Shown in pieces: positions 1 through 4,816 of a DNA stretch of 6,545 bases (position 1 is the stretch's first letter; the number at the start of each line of letters is the position of its first letter). A model generated the notes under the pieces. That model had not been told where the DNA came from, made no database searches, and saw only the letters and a list, made by a program, of their open reading frames with translations. This stretch comes from Synergistaceae bacterium (lineage in GTDB: Bacteria; Synergistota; Synergistia; Synergistales; Synergistaceae): assembly GCA_012727545.1 (NCBI GenBank), contig JAAYHA010000326.1, forward strand, positions 1 through 6,545, read 5' to 3'. A program made the translations under genes and the position numbers.

Positions 1-241
1 ATTTGCAAAAAACGGGGAATCATTTGATGTTATTTTTGCGGACCCACCGTATGGACTGGGTTGGGGTGCCGAACTCCCGAAGCTGATTTATAAACACAGT
101 GAGGTCCTTTCTCCGAACGGGACGCTGATCTTCGAACACTCTGAAAAAGAAGATGCAGATGATATTCCTGGGTGGGAGAGGGAAGAGAGAACTTACGGCG
201 GCACAGTTCTCACATTCTACAAAAGGAGTGTTGATCGATGA
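1..241 (+). CDS. rsmD: 16S rRNA (guanine(966)-N2)-methyltransferase RsmD, C-terminal part (5' end outside window)
   Basis: The open frame enters at base 2 and stops at TGA 239-241, giving the last 79 residues. It contains the catalytic DPPY motif (bases 41-52), preceded by a hydrophobic strand (FDVIFA). Then come a helix region, the strand LSPNGTLIFEHSEKE, and the ending TYGGTVLTFYKRSVDR, which resembles the YG-x-x-x-x-x-YKR close of RsmD proteins. RsmD is an S-adenosylmethionine-dependent enzyme that methylates N2 of G966 in 16S rRNA during 30S assembly. The call rests on the DPPY Rossmann-fold methyltransferase end plus the coaD neighbour, a pair common in many bacteria. The stop codon overlaps the coaD start in an ATGA, so the two are probably translationally coupled. 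Another small DNA/RNA methyltransferase is possible from the fragment alone, but the context makes RsmD likely. Confidence 0.88.
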   Translation, partial: FAKNGESFDVIFADPPYGLGWGAELPKLIYKHSEVLSPNGTLIFEHSEKEDADDIPGWEREERTYGGTVLTFYKRSVDR

Positions 242-726
242 TAAGAGCCGTATATCCCGGATCTTTCGACCCGATAACAAACGGGCATATTTATATAGCA
301 GAAAGAGGCGCTGCCCTCTTTGACGAGCTGGTCGTAGCAGTCCTCGTAAACCCTGAAAAGAGATCGACTTTCAGTGAGGAAGAGAGGCAGATAATGGCGA
401 GAGAGGCTCTTGTCCACCTCCCCAACGTAAAGGTCAAATTTTTTGAAGGCCTGTTGGTCGACTTTATGAGACAGGAACAGAGCAGGATAATAATAAGAGG
501 CCTTCGTGCACTTTCTGATTTCGAATATGAATTCCAGCTGGCGCAGATGAACAGGCAGCTGGCTCCCGAGATAGAGACTTTCTTCATAGTTACAGATGCC
601 AAGTACTCATATCTTTCAAGCAGGGGCATCAAGGACGCATTCCAGTTCGGAGGCGCAATAAAAGACATGGTCCCGCCCGGGGTGTTCAGGCGTCTGAGGG
701 AACGTATCCCCCCACGTAACGTATAG
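238..726 (+). CDS. coaD: Phosphopantetheine adenylyltransferase
   Basis: This cytosolic enzyme transfers AMP from ATP to 4'-phosphopantetheine, making dephospho-CoA, the penultimate step of CoA synthesis. At 162 residues it has the normal length for bacterial CoaD. Visible family motifs are YPGSFDPITNGH at residues 6-17 (the TxGH nucleotide-binding signature at 14-17), RGLRALSDFEYEFQLAQMN at 87-105, and LSSRGIKD at 126-133, the counterpart of the ISSxxVK phosphate-binding motif. FGGAIKDMVPPGV follows. The ATG is supported by AAGGAG at 223-228, 9 bases upstream inside rsmD, and by the N-terminus beginning directly at the first strand (MIRAVYPGSF). The rsmD stop overlaps the start, so the genes form one transcription unit. 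The gene ends 36 bases before the hairpin that faces the convergent acetyltransferase gene. Identification is firm. Confidence 0.98.
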   Translation: MIRAVYPGSFDPITNGHIYIAERGAALFDELVVAVLVNPEKRSTFSEEERQIMAREALVHLPNVKVKFFEGLLVDFMRQEQSRIIIRGLRALSDFEYEFQLAQMNRQLAPEIETFFIVTDAKYSYLSSRGIKDAFQFGGAIKDMVPPGVFRRLRERIPPRNV

Positions 727-761
727 CCTTTATCTTAAAAAATTAGATCACTCTTTGTTGG

Positions 762-792
762 CGTGCTTCTGCTGTAATACGGCGAAAGCACG
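762..792. terminator. Hairpin between convergent genes, possible bidirectional terminator
   Basis: CGTGCTT (762-768) pairs with AAGCACG (786-792). A C·A mismatch and a T·G wobble follow, then GCTG (771-774) pairs with CGGC (780-783) around a TAATA loop. It lies between the coaD stop and the last base of the convergent acetyltransferase gene, where both transcripts need to end. Neither side has a convincing T-run directly after the stem: the nearest for the minus strand is the A-rich stretch around 736-742, about 20 bases away. Termination is inferred from position and structure. Confidence 0.45.
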
Positions 793-1218
793 TCATCTGT
801 CCTTCGGACGGGGACTTCTGATCTCCATGAAGTCCAGAGGGCGGGCAATGACTTTGAATCCGCATTTTTCGTAAAGTCCGTGTGCGTCACCTGTTACAAG
901 AAGCCATTGGTAAACATCGGCAAGATCAGGATGGGCCAGCACAAGTTCCGCCATTTTACGGCAGATGCCTTTTTTCCTGAATTCCATGTCAACATAAAAG
1001 TCCGTCAGGTAGGCAAATCTTGTTTTGTCCGAGATCACGCGGCCATAAGCTATCTGTCTGTCGTCTTCAGAGAAAGCCCCGATGACCAGGGCGGAATTGA
1101 CAGCCGCTTTTTTTATTTCATCTATCTTTATATCGGAGCTCCAATATGCCTGCGAGAGCATTTCTGTTACCCTTTCAAAATCCATTGATCCAATTCCGCA
1201 TTTGTAGACTATGTCCAT
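793..1218 (-). CDS. GNAT-family N-acetyltransferase, substrate unknown
   Basis: A 141-residue single-domain protein with the GNAT fold signature. The central strand AYLTDFYVDMEF (residues 69-80) leads into the acetyl-CoA pyrophosphate loop RKKGIC (81-86) and a helix. Later DAHGLYEKCGF (111-121) matches motif B, where the Y of LYEKCGF is commonly the general acid. The end, PLDFMEI (127-133), recurs in a group of small uncharacterised GNATs. In the R/Q-x-x-G-x-G/A loop the last position is Cys86 rather than Gly or Ala. The protein should transfer acetyl from acetyl-CoA to an amine, but nothing here identifies the acceptor. The ATG at 1216-1218 lies 3 bases after the tmcAL stop, and GGGG at 1227-1230 within the end of tmcAL serves as ribosome binding site, so it is the second gene of a tmcAL operon. 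Confidence 0.85.
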   Translation of the reverse strand: MDIVYKCGIGSMDFERVTEMLSQAYWSSDIKIDEIKKAAVNSALVIGAFSEDDRQIAYGRVISDKTRFAYLTDFYVDMEFRKKGICRKMAELVLAHPDLADVYQWLLVTGDAHGLYEKCGFKVIARPLDFMEIRSPRPKDR

Positions 1219-1221
1219 AAT

Positions 1222-2439
1222 TTATTCCCCGCTTATTATGATTTTTCTGGAATGTTCCCTTCCGAATTCTCCCTCAGTTATGAGCTGTTCCCATATCTCA
1301 GATCCTATTAGTTCATATTTCATGACTTTCGATGCGGTGTCAGATATTGAAGAAGCTGCGCCATACCTTGTAATAACAGGTAAAGATGCTGTTTTTCTCA
1401 TACGCCTCAACATTTTTCTGCCATTTTCGTTCATTCCGAGCACTCTTATGTAGGGTGGTCCTATCCTCTGGAATGCTCTGTTTGTCCAGTGTTCCAGGCC
1501 GATAAGGATGTGTATGCCGTGCCTCTGTATCCTGCCAAGCGGATATCTTTTGCTGGTGCAGGCCTTTCCCCATTCGGAGAAGGAAGAGCTGGCAAAAGCT
1601 TTTTCTTTAAGCAGGTACTCTATCCCCTCTCCGATCTCTGCGAACTTTGCTAAATCGACCGGATCCATTGAGATAAGCCTGGATCGGAGGATATTCCACA
1701 GCCTTCCCTCGTCAGTACAGGTACGTCCCTTTTCGATGGCCTTTTTTAGTATCTCGGCTGAAAAATCAGGGAGCCTGGAGAGCGCCTCCTGGACTTTCCC
1801 TTTTGAAAGGGCCTTCCTGACAGCGGTAGCGCTTGAAAATTCAGCTAGTTCATTATCATGATATCCGGATCCAAGTCTCATGACCGGAACAGCATTTATC
1901 TTCCAGTTTTTTTTCTTTATCCTGAGCATGTATGAGAGAGCAAGGGAATTGTTCGAGCCTTTCAGCTTCTCAGCTGTTCCGGGCACCATACGGTCAAGGG
2001 CAGCAGCCCTTGATTCGACGAAAGAACAGCCTTTGTCAAGTTCTTCTTTTAAACAAAACTTGAAAGGTTCGGGTTCTTCGATTAAAATATCTAAGATTTT
2101 GTCCATTTGCCAGTCAGGGGATTCCACTCCGAAGGAAATGTGTGTTACGATACCTGTCATAGCGAGGATGTCAACTGCGGCATTGGCAAATACCCCTGCA
2201 TTGTGAGATGAAAAGACGAGAGGAAGTTCAAGGACCAGATCAGCCCCGCATTTTAGCGCGGCCTTTGTCCTCTCCCACTTTGATATTAAGGCAGGTTCTC
2301 CTCTTTGGACAAAGTTTGAGGAGAGCACTACTATGATGCCCTCAGCACCTGAGAGTGAACGGGCTTCTTTCATGTGGTGCCGGTGTCCAAAATGAAGCGG
2401 GTTATACTCGGCAACTATCCCTGTGATGGGAGTATGCAT
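1222..2439 (-). CDS. tmcAL: tRNA(Met) cytidine acetate ligase (TmcAL/YlbM family)
   Basis: In characterised relatives this enzyme activates acetate with ATP to acetyl-adenylate and acetylates C34, the wobble base of elongator tRNA(Met), forming ac4C without acetyl-CoA. The N-terminal nucleotidyltransferase-like domain begins ITGIVAEYNPLHFGH with the HxGH ATP site at residues 16-19. SNFVQRGEPA follows at 41-50, GSNNSLALSYML at 161-172, FSSATAVRKAL at 201-211 and KRYPLGRIQR at 297-306. YIRVLGMNENGRKML at 330-344 is typical of the family's C-terminal part. I chose the ATG at 2437-2439 (405 residues, close to the usual ~400) because the family N-terminus starts there. An upstream in-frame TTG (2476-2478) would add 13 unfamiliar residues. 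The ribosome binding site is modest (GGTG or AGAGGA upstream). It is divergent from ackA and is followed after 3 bases by the GNAT gene. Confidence 0.95.
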   Translation of the reverse strand: MHTPITGIVAEYNPLHFGHRHHMKEARSLSGAEGIIVVLSSNFVQRGEPALISKWERTKAALKCGADLVLELPLVFSSHNAGVFANAAVDILAMTGIVTHISFGVESPDWQMDKILDILIEEPEPFKFCLKEELDKGCSFVESRAAALDRMVPGTAEKLKGSNNSLALSYMLRIKKKNWKINAVPVMRLGSGYHDNELAEFSSATAVRKALSKGKVQEALSRLPDFSAEILKKAIEKGRTCTDEGRLWNILRSRLISMDPVDLAKFAEIGEGIEYLLKEKAFASSSFSEWGKACTSKRYPLGRIQRHGIHILIGLEHWTNRAFQRIGPPYIRVLGMNENGRKMLRRMRKTASLPVITRYGAASSISDTASKVMKYELIGSEIWEQLITEGEFGREHSRKIIISGE

Positions 2440-2458
2440 AAATTCGATCACCGTCCTC

Positions 2459-2478
2459 TTATGGTAAGAATACCACAA
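2459..2478. promoter_or_regulatory. Palindrome in the tmcAL–ackA divergent intergenic region, possible operator
   Basis: TGGTA (2462-2466) and TACCA (2471-2475) flank the 4-base centre AGAA. Beyond one mismatch the symmetry continues with TT (2459-2460) and AA (2477-2478), giving arms of 8 with 7 matches. It lies in the 81-bp gap between the two divergent genes, 22 bases upstream of the ackA ribosome binding site and 19 bases upstream of the tmcAL start codon. Position and symmetry suit a regulator site acting on one or both genes. I found no convincing -35/-10 pair for either gene, so the function is inference. Confidence 0.35.
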
Positions 2479-2520
2479 AGAAACGGAGATAATCAGAATA
2501 AGGGAGGCAATCTGATTCTA

Positions 2521-3717
2521 ATGAAAATTCTAGTTCTTAACTGCGGAAGTTCTTCTTTTAAGTATCAGCTTATCGACATGGACGGCGAAATCGTCCTAGC
2601 CAAGGGACTTGTTGAGCGCATTGGCATAGACGGCTCAAAGATCAAGCATACCAAGACAGGAAAAGACCCGGTCTCGCGTGTAGTTGATTTTCCGAACCAC
2701 ACAGTCGCCATCAAATATGTACTTGATATGCTGATCGACCCGGAATACGGAGTCCTCAAGGACCTGAGCGAGCTGTCAGCGGCAGGGCACAGGATGGTCC
2801 ACGGCGGGGAGAAGTTTACATCTTCAGTCCTTGTCACCCCTGAAGTCATAAGCGCAATAGAGGAAGTTATACACCTGGCGCCTCTCCACAACCCTGCAAA
2901 TCTGCAGGGAGTACGCGCCCTTATGGAAGTATTGCCGGGAACACCCAACGTTGTTGTCTTTGATACAGCCTTCCATCAGTCAATGCCTCCGAAAGCCTTT
3001 ACGTACGGTATTCCTTACAGCTATTACGAGGAAGACAGGGTCCGCCGCTACGGTTTCCACGGTACAAGCCATTACTACGTTGCGAACAGGGCAGCTGAAA
3101 TACTTGGCAAACCCGTTGAACAGCTCAAGACCGTAACATGCCACCTCGGAAACGGAAGCTCCATCACAGCTGTTGACGGCGGCAAGTCAGTTGATACAAG
3201 CCTTGGATATGGGACAGCAGAAGGCGTTTTGATGGGTACCCGCAGCGGAAGCCTTGACCCCTCCGTAATGCTTTTCCTTATGGAGAAGCATGAAGATGTC
3301 AAGACTGTCAGCGACATTGTCCACAAGAAGAGCGGACTGCAGGGAGTCTCCGGAGTTTCAAGCGATCTTCGTGATGTCGAAGAAGCTGCGGAAAAGGGAA
3401 ATGCACGCGCACAGTTGGCGCAGGAAATGCTTATTTACCACGTCAAAAAATATATCGGTTCTTACGCTGCTGCAATGGGCGGGATTGATGTACTGGTCTT
3501 CACAGCGGGTATAGGGGAGAATGGTGTGTCCTTCCGTGAAGAGGTCTGCAAAGGATTGGAATTCATGGGTGTTAAGATCGATGCGGAGAAGAATAAAGTC
3601 CGCGGCAAAGAGGTCATTTTCAGCACGCCTGATTCCAGGGTTGCTGTAATGGTCGTTCCTACAGATGAAGAAATGGTCATCGCAAGGGACACAAAACGCT
3701 GCTGCGAGGCGAAATAA
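2521..3717 (+). CDS. ackA: Acetate kinase
   Basis: This cytosolic enzyme reversibly transfers phosphate between ATP and acetate (acetyl phosphate + ADP = acetate + ATP), the ATP-yielding step of acetate fermentation. The 398-residue length is standard. Residues matching the characterised Methanosarcina active site stand at the same numbers: Asn7 in LVLNCGSSS, Arg91 in GHRMVHGG, His123 in PLHNP, Asp148 in FDTAFH, His180 in YGFHGTSH, Arg241 in MGTRSG and Glu384 near the C-terminus. HLGNGSS (208-214) and FTAGIGENG (327-335) form the ATP-side motifs. The start is ATG 2521, since MKILVLNCGSSS is the family N-terminus; an upstream in-frame extension from 2374 would run back through the intergenic region into tmcAL. 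AGGGAGG at 2501-2507 is a strong but rather distant (13 bases) ribosome binding site. Residues 230-234 read YGTAE where relatives usually have a TPLEG-type sequence. No pta is present. yceD follows after 10 bases. Confidence 0.97.
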   Translation: MKILVLNCGSSSFKYQLIDMDGEIVLAKGLVERIGIDGSKIKHTKTGKDPVSRVVDFPNHTVAIKYVLDMLIDPEYGVLKDLSELSAAGHRMVHGGEKFTSSVLVTPEVISAIEEVIHLAPLHNPANLQGVRALMEVLPGTPNVVVFDTAFHQSMPPKAFTYGIPYSYYEEDRVRRYGFHGTSHYYVANRAAEILGKPVEQLKTVTCHLGNGSSITAVDGGKSVDTSLGYGTAEGVLMGTRSGSLDPSVMLFLMEKHEDVKTVSDIVHKKSGLQGVSGVSSDLRDVEEAAEKGNARAQLAQEMLIYHVKKYIGSYAAAMGGIDVLVFTAGIGENGVSFREEVCKGLEFMGVKIDAEKNKVRGKEVIFSTPDSRVAVMVVPTDEEMVIARDTKRCCEAK

Positions 3718-3727
3718 CAGGAGACTA

Positions 3728-4318
3728 ATGTCTGAATATATCAAGGCTGCGCCCAAAAGTTGGCACCACAGGCTTATTATCCCTGCTATACCAAAGGATG
3801 GTACGCCTTATACCGAAAGTTTTTCAGTTGCGGCTGACAGGAAGATCAACTACTGGGGACAGCTTTACTCTCTTACAGCTCCGCTTCAGGTCGAAGTAGA
3901 GGCTTACAGGGCAGAGGGCAGGATAATTACTGTAATATCGGTATCAGGAAGTGTTGCTGTGCCATGCTCAAGATGTCTTGCTCCCGCAGGGGTTGCAATT
4001 GAGGGGGAATTAAGGTATCTTTTCTCTCTGGACAAAGAAGAGGACAAAAAAACCGATCCTGATTATGAAGCAGATGGAGACGAAGAACTCATGATCCTTG
4101 ATTCATGGGAGGATGAGATCGACCTGGGGCCTCTGGTGTGGGAGGTAATGATAACGTTGCTGCCCACCGCGCCTCTTTGCTCTGAAGAGTGCAGGGGACT
4201 TTGTCCAAAATGCGGTGCCGACCTTAACACCTCTCCGTGTACGTGCAGCGAGGAAGACGTAGATCCGCGTTTTGAGATACTGAAATCTTTAGTGCAGAAA
4301 GAACAGGAAAATAGCTGA
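3728..4318 (+). CDS. yceD: YceD/DUF177 family protein, 23S rRNA accumulation factor homologue
   Basis: A 196-residue acidic protein of the DUF177 family (YceD in E. coli, YlbN in B. subtilis), needed for normal 23S rRNA levels in E. coli and plants; its biochemical mechanism is not settled. The family pattern is visible: a beta-rich N-terminal half, then CSRC (Cys80, Cys83), an acidic linker at about 101-133, and a C-terminal cysteine cluster with Cys151, Cys155, Cys159, Cys162, Cys171 and Cys173 (motif LCPKCGADLN at 158-167). The cysteines could bind zinc; this is inference. The ATG at 3728-3730 has AGGAG at 3719-3723, and the downstream reading matches family length; an earlier in-frame start inside ackA is not needed. 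The gene lies 10 bases after ackA, so they are co-transcribed. It sits directly upstream of rpmF, its classic partner across bacteria, which strengthens the call. Confidence 0.92.
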   Translation: MSEYIKAAPKSWHHRLIIPAIPKDGTPYTESFSVAADRKINYWGQLYSLTAPLQVEVEAYRAEGRIITVISVSGSVAVPCSRCLAPAGVAIEGELRYLFSLDKEEDKKTDPDYEADGDEELMILDSWEDEIDLGPLVWEVMITLLPTAPLCSEECRGLCPKCGADLNTSPCTCSEEDVDPRFEILKSLVQKEQENS

Positions 4319-4338
4319 CTGCATAAAATGTAAAAAAG

Positions 4339-4347
4339 TGATAGAAT
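4339..4347 (+). promoter_or_regulatory. Candidate extended -10 promoter for rpmF
   Basis: TGATAGAAT holds a TG extension, one spacer base and TAGAAT, which matches TATAAT at five of six positions. It lies in the 74-bp gap between yceD and rpmF. No good -35 stands at 16-18 bases: CTGACT at 4315-4320 matches four of six but is 21 bases away. Predicted transcription would begin near 4354, at the first arm of the small hairpin. rpmF could thus be transcribed alone as well as by read-through from ackA–yceD. Confidence 0.4.
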
Positions 4348-4353
4348 TGCACA

Positions 4354-4368
4354 GGCGACATTTTCGCC
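4354..4368 (+). other. Small hairpin in the rpmF leader
   Basis: GGCGA (4354-4358) and TCGCC (4364-4368) form a perfect 5-bp stem around the loop CATTT. It ends 10 bases before the G-run ribosome binding site of rpmF and would sit at the very 5' end of a transcript from the candidate promoter just upstream. There is no T-run after it, so it is not a terminator. It could protect the mRNA end, or form in the read-through mRNA without a role. Confidence 0.35.
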
Positions 4369-4392
4369 GAAGATTTAAGGGGGGAACAAATA

Positions 4393-4599
4393 ATGGCAAC
4401 TCCAAAAAGGCGAGTATCCCACTCCCGTACACACAACCGTAAAGCACAGTGGCTCGGTGCTCTTTCAGAACCCAGTCTTACGGCATGCACCCACTGCGGT
4501 GAGATGATAGAGACATATAAAGCCTGCCCTGCATGCGGTTACTACAAAGGACGCCAGGTAATTAAGGTTTCAGAAGCCTCTACAGCTGCAAAAGACTAA
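4393..4599 (+). CDS. rpmF: 50S ribosomal protein L32 (bL32), zinc-ribbon form
   Basis: A 68-residue basic protein of the large ribosomal subunit. The N-terminus MATPKRRVSHSRTHNRKAQW is the standard bL32 start, with a basic rRNA-binding tail. The four cysteines Cys32, Cys35, Cys45 and Cys48 (CTHC and CPAC) form the zinc ribbon, so this is the zinc-binding form rather than the cysteine-free paralogue made under zinc limitation in some bacteria. HCGEMIETYKACPACGYYKGR is typical. The ATG has an unusually G-rich ribosome binding site, six G at 4379-4384, 8 bases upstream. It follows yceD as in many bacteria and ends 5 bases before a very strong hairpin. The identification is firm. Confidence 0.98.
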   Translation: MATPKRRVSHSRTHNRKAQWLGALSEPSLTACTHCGEMIETYKACPACGYYKGRQVIKVSEASTAAKD

Positions 4600-4604
4600 C
4601 GATA

Positions 4605-4663
4605 TGCATAACGAAGATCCGGAGCAAAGGGTTATCCCCTTGCTCCGGATCTTATATTATGCA
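4605..4663 (+). terminator. Very strong hairpin after rpmF, probable transcription terminator
   Basis: A 14-bp perfect stem pairs 4614-4627 with 4640-4653 (AAGATCCGGAGCAA with its complement). After an A·C mismatch it continues with GGG/CCC around the loop TTAT. Outside an unpaired CG/ATA bulge, TGCATAA (4605-4611) pairs with TTATGCA (4657-4663). It lies right after the rpmF stop and before the fapR promoter, where a unit boundary is expected. The tract after the main stem is only CTTATATTAT, poor in T for a classic intrinsic terminator. The structure is certain; the terminator role is likely. Confidence 0.75.
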
Positions 4664-4746
4664 CATGTAAACAATTTCCTGATCAGCTCGATGGAGACAG
4701 ATCTGTTGCATCTTCATAAAAAATTAATGCAGCCTGTAATATGCCA
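4664..4746. other. Short non-coding spacer with no recognised feature
   Basis: Between the hairpin and the fapR promoter I see only A/T-rich sequence with two 8-bp palindromes, CTGATCAG (4679-4686) and CAGATCTG (4698-4705). Neither matches an operator I recognise. A 19-codon frame from 4691 has no ribosome binding site. Confidence 0.5.
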
Positions 4747-4775
4747 TTGACAACTTTTAAATTCTGTAATATCTT
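4747..4775 (+). promoter_or_regulatory. Promoter of the fapR–plsX–fabH operon
   Basis: An exact TTGACA -35 box (4747-4752) is followed after a 17-bp spacer by TATCTT (4770-4775), four of six matches to TATAAT. Transcription is predicted to begin near 4782, giving an untranslated leader of about 35-44 bases. The FapR-type operator starts just after that point. It is the best sigma-70/sigma-A promoter in the window and stands right after the rpmF hairpin, as expected for a new transcription unit. Confidence 0.7.
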
Positions 4776-4783
4776 GTCTGGTG

Positions 4784-4800
4784 TTATGACCTGCTACTAA
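4784..4800. promoter_or_regulatory. FapR operator, autoregulatory
   Basis: TTATGACCTGCTACTAA matches the B. subtilis FapR consensus as I recall it (TTAGTACCTRNTACTAA) at all but two positions. The right half-site TACTAA is intact, and the left half reads TTATGA instead of TTAGTA. It begins about two bases after the predicted transcription start and lies just upstream of fapR itself. A bound repressor would block initiation, so the operon is probably repressed by its own first product and released by malonyl-CoA or a related ligand. The match is seen in the sequence; binding is inferred. Confidence 0.75.
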
Positions 4801-4816
4801 CTACTTTTTACGGGAG

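Noticed and set aside
291..668. Long antisense frame within coaD, and similar antisense frames in ackA, fapR and plsX
   Set aside because: Low-complexity, serine/arginine-rich translations without motifs or ribosome binding sites; they mirror the strongly supported genes on the other strand.
799..809. GTCC-TTC-GGAC mini-hairpin near the coaD–GNAT junction
   Set aside because: It lies inside the GNAT coding end, has only a 4-bp stem and no T-run; the hairpin at 762-792 is the better terminator candidate.
2440..2478. Upstream TTG start of tmcAL adding 13 residues
   Set aside because: The added residues match nothing in the family, and the ATG at 2439 lies right before the conserved ITGIVAEYNP strand.
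2488..2493. GATAAT as a -10 box for ackA
   Set aside because: No acceptable -35 lies 16-18 bases upstream and there is no TG extension, so I did not call a promoter.
2374..2520. In-frame N-terminal extension of acetate kinase by 49 residues
   Set aside because: It overlaps the tmcAL start region and the divergent gap, has no family similarity, and the canonical MKILVLNCGSSS start with AGGGAGG is at 2521.
3665..3727. N-terminal extension of yceD into ackA
   Set aside because: It would overlap the ackA C-terminus in another frame; AGGAG directly before ATG 3728 supports the shorter form.
4691..4750. Nineteen-codon open frame (starting METDLLHLHK) between the rpmF hairpin and fapR
   Set aside because: No ribosome binding site precedes it, it runs into the -35 box of the fapR promoter, and its composition is not distinctive.
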